The notes under the pieces were generated by a model. That model worked only from the letters and a program-made list of their open reading frames with translations, searched no databases and was not told where the DNA came from. A DNA stretch of 64,000 bases, from the NCBI GenBank assembly GCA_907163375.1, contig CAJQUW010007481.1:248001-312000 (forward strand), given 5' to 3'. Position numbers and translations under genes: made by a program. Below are positions 32,040-43,030 of the stretch, piece after piece. This DNA comes from Prostheceraeus crozeri. Taxonomy: Eukaryota; Platyhelminthes; Polycladida; Euryleptidae. Positions within the stretch are counted from its first letter, which is position 1, and every line of letters starts with the position of its first letter.

Positions 32040-33216
32040 GATGATCAGAAAAGGGAACATGAAAAAGAGAAATAAGAGGATCGTGATATGTTAAAACAGG
32101 ATCTCTCAAATAAAGAAAAAAAAAGGAAGCGGAGAAAAAAGGCCACAAAGCGTTTCTGAAGAGGAACGCGTTTTTAATGAACGTCGTTTTAATTTGGGGA
32201 AGATACACAAAAGAATTTTAGCATTATATAACTCAATAATCATTCTCATGCAGAATGCGTAATTTGCACCAATTGGCAATCTGGTCATTATGTGCAGTAA
32301 CATGAATTGAATAATAGATGTACATGATTTATTGAAGTAAGTTGAACAATAGATGTGTTATGAAAACAATATATTTTCCGAGCCCCCTATAACTATATAG
32401 ACCCACATAACACGAAACACTTAGAAAAGAACACATAATTGTTACCCATATAAAAAAAAAAATTCGTGTTGATGAATACCCGTTTTTTCTTGGCATGAAC
32501 AAATAAACAACATAAACAACATCCATGATGAGGTATCTGTTTATAAATAATTTGAAAACAAGTACAGGCATTCGTTTTAATTCCTACACCTGTATTTGGG
32601 CATCCGCATGCATTCCTTTTATACCATGAGTAGAATGGTGAAATCGCTGTCTTTCAACATGCAATGAAGATTGCAGCACGACTGCTCTGGATGTGAATAT
32701 TTTTCCATTGAAATGGTTAGGCCTGCATGCACCTAAGTGGCGACAAAAGCATTCATCCTACGTGCTCGTGCATTTGATACCTCGTGGAATTATATGCAAG
32801 TTTTTGTGCATCGGTTGAGTGAATAATCAAAATGATTTTCTGAAACAATATAGGTTTCGATCTGTTGTGTCGAGATGAATACTACATATTACCTATTATG
32901 CTATTCATATTCGTAGATAACGTCTATCTGGATGACGCCTATGTGGTCAGTTAATGGATGACATCCAGAATACACCAGTGTTAGGGGCTAGGGATGACTA
33001 CATTCTTAGTCCAGCCATACAAGGCAGTCCCAAAAATGGATCACATTGTTTACTCTAAGACTTTGCCTCTGAAATTAACATATGCATGCATTTATGTACA
33101 TGAGAGTATTTAATTCAGATGGGTAGGTTGAAAATGATTGAAAAATGCATTATTGACATCCGCAGAAATGGTGCACGAATTTTTCAAAATTTAAGAATCC
33201 GACCACTGATGTGACC

Positions 33217-34400
33217 TCAATTTCTCTGTCGTCAACAACTGAACATCAGAAAAGAGAAACTGCATACTTGAAATGATGTTCATGATATCAGAAATTAGCA
33301 ATTGAATGCCTGAATTGATGAACCATTCTTTACTTGAGTTATTTTAACATTGAATTTAGCGATTCGACATAACGTTAAGAGTCGTATTCCCAGTGCATCA
33401 CTACTAGTCTATTGATATAGAGCTGATACGTGAACCAGTTAGGCCTACTTATTCATCACAACATAACGAGTGCATGTTTTTCTTTAATAATTCTTGTTTT
33501 CAGTGTCTGCAGCAATCTTCTTTTTGAATATCATTGCTGCTGATAGTGATAGGGAGACCTATCTGCATAAGAATGAGAAAGAACTTATTTACTATCGATT
33601 TGTGCACTGATATTAGAATTATATCACTTCAACTGCAAAGAATGAGCTCGTGTTGATAGAAACTTTCAGTATTTCTGGAGCGTGCGAATGAAATCTAAAT
33701 CAAAGCAGTTAGATCTCAAAGCAAAATGAAGTGTGTTGTTAGACGTAAACTGTCAATGATTTATTATTCGAAAGAAACCTGAATTTATATGTTTTCGTTT
33801 CGATGAATCCGCGTGTTTGTCGAGAAGTTAAAATTGATTTCGAATCACAGTAAGTAGTTTAAAATTGGATGCTAGATTGCAAACTGTTGAGTTCTGCGGT
33901 GATAGGAGTTGTTAATCATTCGTCTGAAGTGGAGTTTCGAGTTTCGCAGCGTTTTGTTTCTAACAATATTGCTCAGCTAATTTACTTTGGAAACACGTCG
34001 CGTGTTTGCCTACCAATGTTTAGTTTTTGCCTATCTTACCCAGTTACTACTGCCTGTTTGGTCTACTGCCTAGTTGCATGACGGAAATTTTCAAGGCAAT
34101 TTAAATGTTAATTTCTTTCTATTTCCGTGAATCGCACGGATGTGGTAGCCAAATGCATTGATTATACAAACACAGCATTAAAAAATGAAGTCATAAGACC
34201 CACTTAAGACGTAAGTTACAACCAGCAGCGACCTTTGCATTATGTTTAAAATAATGACACATATCTGTGTGTGCGATTTGAATTACACATACGCAAACTA
34301 ATGAATATCTGAGCACAGGTTATCAGTTTTCATTAGGGCCTTTTGCTGGTGTTAAGATGAATTTGATAGTCACTAGGCCTAACTGCATTCATGCAATGAT
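33217..34400. other. Intron, nothing recognised
   Basis: No motif or repeat identified. Confidence 0.5.
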
Positions 34401-34600
34401 GTTCATTACCTGTTATCGGCCCATGCGTAAACGCAAGATTGAATGATGTCCTCAGACTTAAACGATTCAAGCGCTAAATTCCTTTGCAGCCGTAAACACC
34501 GCGCTTCGTTTTGCAGTGACTCAGCAGTACGACTCAGAATTGTCTAAACTAGCATCTAGAATGGCTGAACAAGCTGATGGACTGACTGCACTACAGATTG
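34400..34600 (-). mobile_element. Decayed retrozyme-like copy
   Basis: The minus strand matches the 50.6-51.0 kb monomer: AGTCGTACTGCTGAG, then TTTACGGCTGC, GGAATTT, CGTTTAAGTCTGAGGACATC. The helix I halves (AGTCGTA / TACGGCT) are nearly kept, but the catalytic core (CTGACGA, GAAA) has mutated (CTGCTGA, CGAAGCG), so this ribozyme is dead. Confidence 0.6.
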
Positions 34601-36400
34601 CTCTATTCTTGTTTATTCTACTGCATGCTGTATAAGAAAAGATCAGGTTTCTGGTATCAATTAAATAGCTGCATTGTCAGATGGACAAAACACTTTCAAA
34701 ACACATTTCAAGTTTAAAAATGGTTTTATTAGAAGTTTCCACCTTCCTATTGACAATCCATTAATTTATGAACATGACGCCTTGACGTTGTAAACACATC
34801 GAAATCAGATTCATGTCAGCGATGTCAGCCGGTAATCCTCTTCTAGTTTCTCCAGATTAAATTCTATTCAACTATACTGTCTATCCATCGATTTCTAGTT
34901 AGGCGGATACTTAGATCTGGTACACCTCCAGGATATTGTGTTGTTGCAGGCAAATATAAGTAGTATTGTATCAGAAGCATTGTAAGTGGATTAGATTGCC
35001 ATGTAAAAGTGTGTGCTTGGTGCCTAGAAATTTGACGACCAAGGATAACAAGACCTGTTGCTCTGACTAACTGATCTATGGGAGCTCACGTGTGACCAAT
35101 GTTTATTCGGAGGATCACGTCTTTATCCCTCACACATCAATTTGATTTGATCACGATTTTATTTTAATTTGCATTATGACATATTGCTTCAAGGCCACTG
35201 TACACAGAAAAAATTAAAACACAATTTCAGTTCATGCATGATCAGTAAGAAAAGTCTCTCGCTGATATTTTGAAAAGACGTAGAGATTTAATTGTTGTAA
35301 TTTCATAATTAATTGTTGTAGTTGTCACATCAATTATAGAATACATATTTCGTCACGTTGTGACTGCCGGTTTTGATGGAGTTGGTAGCGGCGTAGATGT
35401 AAACATAGATTGGAATGCATGCTTTGGAATAGTGTCAAAAGAAAAAAAGCAAAAGCAAAAGAAATGCAATAACTTTGAAGAAATGGGCGAAGCGACGGCA
35501 GCTTTTACTTCGAATTTTTCTTTCTTCGAAGTTATTTTCAAATTTGCACCAATAAGTTTAAAAAATATGCATTTATCGAGACACACTCTGCTTCTTCGTG
35601 TCTACAATTGGACATCACCAGTCGTAAAGCTTACGGTAAGCTCACTTCTTCGAAGATAAGCGGTTTTTGGCTTTTTGATAATTTGTTAACATATATGAAT
35701 GGATGTCAAAGCGTTTTTTCTAGCTAGTTTCACCACATGTATTTGGGCCGTAATGTAACATCACAAGGTGTGCCATTAATCAAATCACACATCCTCCATT
35801 GTCAAAGACGATAATATCTTCTGTTCCCAAATCTTCTCCAGACGTGGCTGAAAACTGATAACTTTATTGAGTCGTGTCTTGTGAACTGAATGATCGCAAC
35901 GGCCATGTGCTCCTCTTTTCAAGTATATATGTGGGATAATACTGCTTTTTGTCTAATTTCAAATCATTATGTAATAACCGTATCTGATTAGCTAAAAAGG
36001 CTGCTAGTGGATGATGCACCAGCATTTTCAACAATTTCGACTTGTCTTGCATTTCTTGACGGGCTGTGCGTTGCTAATTTTGTCGCAGTGTCGGCAATGT
36101 TTTCCAGCTGAAGTCACACAATTCATGAGATTAAATTTCCTTTCAAATCGATTTGATTTCTCAGTCACTAGCTCAAATCTGCTTGTAACTATATGTAAGC
36201 AGATGCTGATTTGTACAAGTTAAGCCACAAATCTGCGATTTTCTATAATTAGACGATTGCTTTTTAAAACGGATGTCCTATGAAACCTTTTCCATTATGC
36301 ATGTGCCCTGTCAACAACAACTTCTGTCTGGTGACGTATGAGAGAATGTGGTTACATTTGGCCAAATTTGGATCAAAATGTAGTATCAGACGATATTAAG
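34601..36400. other. Intron; one unassigned ORF
   Basis: A 99-codon plus frame at 35360-35659 (starts MTAGFDGVGSGVDVNIDWNA) has no recognised domain. It is followed by GTAAGC at 35636, which could be a splice donor, so an unrelated exon is possible but not supported. Nothing else found. Confidence 0.35.
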
Positions 36401-37065
36401 GTGCTTCCTAATTACTAATATGCGTAGCTTCATATATAAAGATACATGAACACATGAAATCATGACCTGAAATCATTCCATGTCAAAAATTGTAGCTCTA
36501 GACTAAGTTCTTTTTACTAAAGAGGAAGAAACACAGAAAGCGCCTTTTTTGCTGAAAACTTCAATTTGCTTCCTAATTACATTGTATTTTCTTTTATGAT
36601 GTCTTACAAGAAGATGAGCCCGGTAGAGCTCGACAGACTCGTGGTAGCCATAGAGCATTGCACATAATTATATGAATGTCTCTTTGTTGGCCTCGTTCCT
36701 TGAAGAACTCGGCCTGACGGCCGACATTACGTGGAGGACCAAAGGTGGAGAATCTGACCGTGATTTGATGGATCATTGGTTTTCGCGAGCCAATCAGATG
36801 AGCTGCTTAAACCGCCTGACAAGGACAGCGCCTGAGATTTTCAAATAGAGGAGCAGTCTTAATGAAATAGCATCATGACACATGTACAAGACTTAACAAC
36901 CGTTTTCATGTTACTTATAGCACGCATCTTGTACAAGTATATCATTCCATCTAAAAGACAAAGGTGCACACATGAAGAAACACATGAGTTTATGACATGA
37001 AGACATCCCATTCTCAAAATTATGCCTCTAGACATGCTACTTTTCACCTGGGCAGAGACCTAAAC
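36400..37065. repeat. Dispersed repeat, two diverged copies
   Basis: Blocks at about 36400-36660 and 36880-37060 share the run CATGA-x-ATGAA-x-CA..., then AAAATT-x-TG-CTCTAGAC, and also resemble 47260-47640 (GAAAACTTCAAT..., GGCAAGAAGA). A different part, AGATGAGCTGCTTAAACCGC (36792-36811), is the reverse complement of GCGGTTTAAGCAGCTCATCT (47031-47050). A repeat family of unknown class. Confidence 0.5.
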
Positions 37066-37804
37066 CAAAATTCAAAGATTTTTCTATTCGCGATTACGAT
37101 CAGACTATTCGATGGCTTCGCACGAATCCCAAAATTATTGTGAATACATGCAACAGTGCTGCCACTCCTGCGTTATTTTTAGTCTTCTGCGTTATTGCGT
37201 TTTTTCAATCGACAAATATCCAATGTCTGCGTTATTTTTTAATTTTAGTGGTTAAATATTAAATTGATGCCTTAAAACATTTGTTTTTGTATGTACATTC
37301 AAAATTTTTATCAATGCGGTCATTGTGATGTAGCACTAATGCTGTGAATGCATATTTTAGGTCATGATATAGGGGCGGCCACGTGTGAGAATTATTCATT
37401 TTCCCCAAGGCGGGAAATAAGTAGCAGGAAAAATGGGGGTCAGACAATTTTAGAATTTTTTGGTTAGGATAAACGAACTAAGCTATAACCATACAAAGTG
37501 AAGTTTCGGTATTGCAAATGTGATTTTAACACAAATTGGTAATCCGCCGTACGAATTGTAGATTATTTTTTTTTATCACAACTTTGAAAAGCAGAACAAC
37601 GTAGGCAGAAGTAAGCTTGCTATTATTATCATAAACCGCTTTCGTCTAAATAGATTATCGGTACAAATTATTTCTTGCATAATAACAGAAATAATATACA
37701 CGTGTTACCACGGTGCTGTTTTTTAACGGTGTAGACGTACATGTATTTTGAAGGTCTGGAAAAAAGTTAGTCTATACAAAATATCGTACTAGTATATTTC
37801 AATT

Positions 37805-38278
37805 TCAGGCAATAATTTGATAGTCACTGACTCTATGGTCACTGGGAAAATCATTTCGTTTGTTTCGTTTTCTTCTCGGGTTGGTTCTTTCCGACAGGAT
37901 TTTCTGAAGGGGATTTTTGTCTGCTCCCTGATTAGATATGCCTTCAGGAGACAGTTCCACTGCACCGACAACTTGGACATGGGAAGGATTTTCAGAATCC
38001 ACATTTCGGTCAATACCACGATGCAACCAAAATTTTATTCGGATCAAAGCAGACCTTATCACAGATACGTGCAACTTTTCAAGTTTTCTTCTCTCGCGGA
38101 GTTTCCTGCGCTTGAATAGACCATTGGCAGGCCTGCGCTCAGATGCTACCTGTGATGGACGGAGCATTTCCACGAGTTGGCCATATTTGGTAGAAGTTTG
38201 GGGTAGAGTGGACTTCTTCGGATATCCGTTCGATGGAAGCACGAAAATCCACGCTTCTGTTTTGCTTTCAAAGCACAC
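37805..38278 (-). CDS. Unassigned 157-residue ORF in hAT-like element
   Basis: Open frame on the minus strand with a basic middle (FKRRKLRERRKLEKLHV) and many S/P residues. No domain recognised. The plus strand is also open over much of the same stretch, which lowers confidence that either is coding. If real it would be a protein or fragment carried by the surrounding hAT-like element. Confidence 0.2.
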   Translation of the reverse strand: MCFESKTEAWIFVLPSNGYPKKSTLPQTSTKYGQLVEMLRPSQVASERRPANGLFKRRKLRERRKLEKLHVSVIRSALIRIKFWLHRGIDRNVDSENPSHVQVVGAVELSPEGISNQGADKNPLQKILSERTNPRRKRNKRNDFPSDHRVSDYQIIA

Positions 38279-38932
38279 TTTATTGTCAATTGACCTGACG
38301 CATTAGAAACATCGAGTCGCCTTCGGTCGCTCCCAATCAACTGCCCCTTCTACATCAGGTCCGTGGAAGCTCGTTTTATTATGTTCCATGATTTGACCAA
38401 TTCATGTCAGTTGTTGCACGGTACCAATAGCTGTCCAATCTTTCCTTTGACTTCATTTCCTTCTCATGATTATCGGTACTCTAAATGCAGCCGCGGATTT
38501 CTAGCAATGCAGCGGCTGATTGATTTGCATTTAGACATGATGCCGGATATTTCATTGGTTCAATTAGGGCCGTTGAAGTACCACGCTTACTGGGAGATAA
38601 ACACGACAAAGCGGCCATGTTGAGCATTATTCAAAGCTTCTGGTTTAACAAAAAAACGGTAGAAGATTAAAATGTCAAGCGCCACATGAATGAATGCAAT
38701 TGATCCATCTGCAGATCCTCATGTTGGAAGAGTTTCGAATAATTTCTAAAATATGGTAGGATGTTGTTGTAGAACTTGAATCGTAAGAGTGAGTTCATTC
38801 GATTAAAAAGCAATGCTTTCGCGATACTTTCTTTACGCGCCAAACCTGCTTCCGTATAGCGAGTACCTTACTCTTTTCCAATAACTTTCTTCCGCTGCTT
38901 TTCATCTTTAATATCCTTCATCATTTCTTCCT

Positions 38933-39235
38933 TCACATTCTGATCATTACTGAAGATAGAATAAAGTGAGGCAACGGGAGGAGAAGCTCATCTGGACGCC
39001 GTGAGACAGATTCCATGTACAAAAACTTATTATCGAACACACGAAGAAGTTCAACAAAAGCAATGTTTAGAATCATACAAAGCTCCGCAAATTCATCGTT
39101 GACACTTTGTTTAACATCAGCGTAAACTGCTCTTGCAAAAGAGTATTTTTTTTCAAATACACCAACTAATTTCTCAGTCGCGTTGTTGACAGCATGGAAC
39201 GTATCTACATCGGCATCAACAATATTTGGTGACAC
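38933..39235 (-). CDS. Unassigned 100-residue ORF in hAT-like element
   Basis: Minus-strand frame starting MSPNIVDADVDTFHAVNNAT, with a composition that looks protein-like (helical, few low-complexity runs) and ending near RPDELLLPLPHFIL. No family recognised. Lies in the hAT-like element, possibly a transposase remnant. Confidence 0.25.
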   Translation of the reverse strand: MSPNIVDADVDTFHAVNNATEKLVGVFEKKYSFARAVYADVKQSVNDEFAELCMILNIAFVELLRVFDNKFLYMESVSRRPDELLLPLPHFILSSVMIRM

Positions 39236-39826
39236 TTTTCTGCGAATTCAAGTCTCCAGTTCTGAGGCCACATTCTCGCATGGTGCTGCAACTGTCCATC
39301 ATAATCGACTCACAATGTTGTGTAGGTATATTGTTTTTGTAGAAAGGCGCTTCTACAGCTTTTTAATAGCCTGCTAACTTCAGTGCTTCAATATGATGAG
39401 TGAATGAATTGTCGTCCAAGAAATGACGAATGGTAAGGAGGTCAGGGGTGTGATTTTTGACGGATTTGGACTACTCACGAGACCCAACCGAATTCGATGT
39501 CTCAATGCGGAATATCAGAAATTTCCACCTGCAGGCGGTATATTCTATTATTTCATATTCTCAGGGAAGCAAATAAATTGTATGCATGTTTTTACGATTC
39601 TCAAATAAAGCTGAAACTTACCAAAAAACTGACGTTTCCGAAATTGTTTTTCTTATATCCGTATAAATAAGTGTTTTCGACGTGGAATAGAGCATTCTTT
39701 CAATCTACAACAGTCTATGTATTTAATTTAATAATTGCAGGAATACAGCGAATCTCATCTACCTGCATTACTTTTTCGTTGCTGCGTTTTTTAATCGTAA
39801 ACCAGAGTGGCAACACTGCATGAAGT

Positions 39827-40230
39827 GTCATTGTACACGTCAGTAAAATCCTACTATGCGTTCCAAGAAAATCCTGCGTTAAGCGAATCTCCACATATCG
39901 AGGCAAAGAACCAATGAGAAGGAAATTGGTGAATGCGTTCCTTATCTACTAATTTTAGAATTTCCATCTATTTTCTTCCTTTAAAAATTGCTATCTAAAA
40001 CTAAAAACATGAAATAAACATTAAAATTAGAACAGTGATGCATCAATGTTCATCTATTTGCAATCTTTCTCAATAAAATATAGTCATATGAGATACGCAA
40101 TTAGTAAATTAAATAAAATTTCGACGGGCATTCATTAAATACTACTTTCATGACATACTACTGACATGTCGTTTGAGTAAGTGCGCCTGCAATAATTGAT
40201 AAACACTGCATTTTGCAAATACATTGCAAA
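39827..40230. other. Intron, nothing recognised
   Basis: AT-rich sequence between two mobile elements. No feature identified. Confidence 0.5.
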
Positions 40231-40590
40231 TAGAATAACTAAATATAGAGTTGCATCCTCAGTTGAAAAATGGAAGCAGACCTCAATAGCTACCTTTCAT
40301 CCAGTAATAGGAATCATCAGCAGGCCTAGTTCGCATCTCTCAACATCGCCACAACTCCATATTCAGAGTGATATTTAATGAATACCCATCGAAATTTCAC
40401 TAACTTGCTAATTACAAATCTCAAATTTACCTGGGTGTGGCTGTGACTGTAAATAGTGAGCTGTGTTGATGTTGAGAGATGTGAACTAGGTCTGCTGATG
40501 ATTCCTGATGTTGGATGAAATGGCAGCTATTCAGGTGTTCTACCATTTTTCAACTGAAGATGCAAGTCAAAAGTTACTTATTGAACTTAT
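40231..40590. repeat. Foldback element, about 135 bp arms
   Basis: Left arm about 40231-40365 and right arm about 40450-40590 are inverted copies (about 85%). Shared blocks include CAGTTGAAAAATGG, GGAATCATCAGCAG and CATCTCTCAACATC. Spacer about 85 bp. No coding content. A non-autonomous foldback/MITE. Confidence 0.8.
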
Positions 40591-42255
40591 TAAAAGAACA
40601 GTATATTATGGACTGTGCAGGCCTATATATATTATACTGTACAGATTACAAAAATCGCTCAATAAATCGCTTTTTTGACTAGTGAATAATTGCAATTTAT
40701 TTGAATAATTTCTACCTGATCCGATCAATTAATTGAATTGAAAATGGTTCATCAACCATTTTATTGCAATTAATGTCCAATCAATTAATTTTTTCCAGTC
40801 CATGACCGGTACATGCATTCAGTTATTAGGTGATTAACATATAATTAGTCCGCATGTAAATTATAGCTACATGTGTTTTGTATCTCTGGCTATATCTGAA
40901 CCATGTCTGAACTGATCGCATGTTCGGATGAGGATTGTGCTCAACAATTGTGTTCAAAGGCTTCCCCACCGCTGGCTTGCAAGTATCGGCTTCGTGCCTT
41001 GCGTGGGACAGAGATGAATAAAAAAAATAACCCGCGAAAAGACCTCATTGCATGCCACCAGCAATTTTGTCAAATGGAATTTCCATGGGAAGATATTTTT
41101 TAACGTCTTCTGAGGTTTATCTAAGGAAGTATTAGTGAAATCTTTCGCACGTACCTCGCGAACCGACAACACTGCAAGGTAATGCAATCAGCTCTAACAC
41201 CTGTCCTGTAGTAAGTAGAAGACCTCAATAGATGAATATGATAAACACGCTCAGAGATCCGCCCAAACCACTCACCGTTCTTAAGGAAATATCTACACCT
41301 AAAGAGCTTTGATTCATACTCCTCCCTCTTTCCCTTACCTGCATAGCTCACAGCAACAGTACGGAATACGCTTTCTGCACACATAACACTGTCCCTTTTC
41401 AGACATTGATTTCAAGGCGTTCTATCTTATGACACTGGGAGAGAAATGTCGACTTACCGGTCTCAGGGCTCGGACCCTATGTATGCTTGACATATGAATC
41501 TGTTGCGTTCCTTTTCCGATCCAGTGCAACTCGGCCTGGCTGATACTCATGATGAGCACGACGTGGTCGACTTTCTTAATATGGAGTCACGTTTGTAGTT
41601 CGAATCATGTACGTCATATCAAATGTGTTGCTGTCTCAAATATTTATTTCGAGCTGCCGATAGCAAGCCGCTTATATAGGCGTCAGTCTCTTATTTTGAG
41701 AAGCATTTACTACGCGATGGAGCTGGCGCATGCCCGACCCATCTCGCGAATAAAGGCGTGGTAGAACCCCACATAATTTTAGTAGGTGGTTATCCCCCAA
41801 GATCTTTCAAATTTTCACTTTTCAATTGTTAGTGTCTGCATGATATCAATACTATTGAATATCTAGCATTCTAGCCTGATCTACCAATCTCGGTGCTTGT
41901 TATATTTGGGACTAGTCAATCCATGATGTATACGAACTATCTGCTGTGTATCTATCAATCGACGGTTCCAAACATACTATCCATCTGCTAGTAACATGAT
42001 AGATATTAGACAGCATGCTAAAATAAGAAAATTCATTACGAAATTTGTGGCACTAGAAATCTGTTAACTTTTTTACCATATATGCAATTTTATGCGAACT
42101 CGTCTTTCGTTTTTCATGCATTTTTTATGAATAATAATTCTGCGTTTATTCTTCGAAATGAGAATCAATGAGTACAGCTGAAAGGTACAGTACAAGCAAA
42201 AACTTAATTGAAGCAATTACTGGAATATTTCATTTTCAGAAGGTCAGGCTCCTCT
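40591..42255. other. Intron, nothing recognised
   Basis: Short unrelated frames only; no motif or repeat structure found. Confidence 0.5.
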
Positions 42256-42259
42256 CGGT

Positions 42260-43030
42260 AGAACGCAAAGAAATATTTAGTTATTGTTCTTCGTTGACAT
42301 ACACTCATAAGGGAAGGAGTTGAGACGTCTTGATGTAGAACAGATAGGCATCTTAAGAGAAATCTCAAGTATTTCAGGCACATTTACTGAGCGGATGGTG
42401 AATGGAATTGCATTTGATTCAAAATTTTGAGCGCATTCCCGCATGAAAAGCAATGAGGTCTGCGATAACATTGGAATCACAAACTTAACCGCATATTATT
42501 CGATGAGTTCGTATTCGGAGTCTCTCTAGATGTTGGATGACGGATGCAGGTAGTTTGCAAAACACTGGTGCAGCATATTGTAAAGCCGAAACCATAAATC
42601 CGTTGAATACCTCGATGAAATGCTTTTTGGATAAATAAGGTTTCAGGGCGTGTAATGTAAACAAGCGCCTGGAACAGTTGGAATTGAGCGATCAAAATGC
42701 TCACTCAAACTCAACGTCTTACTGAAAATCACGCCTAGGATTTTGCCATGTGATACCAGCTCAATATCAGGATGTGGAACAGTTGAAGCATCTCGGATTT
42801 TGCGGCATAACATCTGCTTGCACTTATCACGGCTTAAGTGCATTCTGTTTGCGTCAACCCAGTGTTCAATTATGCTGTCTGGATTTGGAGCGCTGCTAGA
42901 GCACGACTCAATCAGAGTAATGTCATCGGCAAATTTCACCAAGTGCGCACACTGACTCTTGTTTGCAAAGTAGAAACAAACAATGTCCTAAAGCTGTTCC
43001 CTGTGGAACCCAAGAGTCGACATGTGTAGG
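42260..43030 (-). mobile_element. LINE RT fragment
   Basis: Minus-strand non-LTR retrotransposon piece. It starts in the RT at SWVPQGTALGHCLF (about 43010-42970), then VKFADDITLIESCS (42940-42900, the intact F-A-D-D catalytic motif), NRMHLSRDKCKQMLCRK and SHGKILGVIFSKTLSLSEHF, then a C-terminal region to about 42260 in several frames. 5'-truncated and frameshifted at least twice. RT identity is firm; clade not assigned. Confidence 0.8.

Larger units (their letters stand above)
29756..33208. mobile_element. hAT-like element hosting a second transposon
   Basis: Ends CAGTGGTTGGATTC (29756-29769) and its inverted partner GAATCCGACCACTG (33195-33208), 13 of 14 matching, begin with CAGTG as hAT elements do. 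They are flanked by 8 bp GTGTGACC (29748-29755) and ATGTGACC (33209-33216), 7 of 8 matching, the hAT target duplication length. Minus the nested transposon (29808-31598) it is about 1.66 kb. No hAT transposase was recognised; the only notable frame is a lysine-rich low-complexity one. Several TGCACGAATT units lie near its left end, around the nested insertion. Confidence 0.65.
37154..39818. mobile_element. hAT-like element, decayed
   Basis: The left end CAGTGCTGCCACTC (37154-37167) matches the reverse complement of GAGTGGCAACACTG (39805-39818) at 13 of 14 bases; CAGTGTTGCCA is a common hAT terminus. Several CTGCGTTATTTTT-like units lie just inside the left end, and similar ones near the right end. 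The flanking 8-mers (ACATGCAA, CATGAAGT) do not match cleanly. The minus strand holds a 157-codon frame (38278-37805) and a 100-codon frame (39235-38933). Between them a stretch near 38800-38690 reads FYNNILPYFRNYSKLFQHED then LQMDQLHSFM, which vaguely resembles a hAT transposase helix region. Confidence 0.5.

Noticed and set aside
31817-32208. Lysine-rich (+) and phenylalanine-rich (-) ORFs
   Set aside because: Both are products of an A-rich low-complexity tract.
35360-35659. 99-codon plus ORF as a host exon
   Set aside because: No homologous motif and only a possible donor; not enough support beyond a mention.
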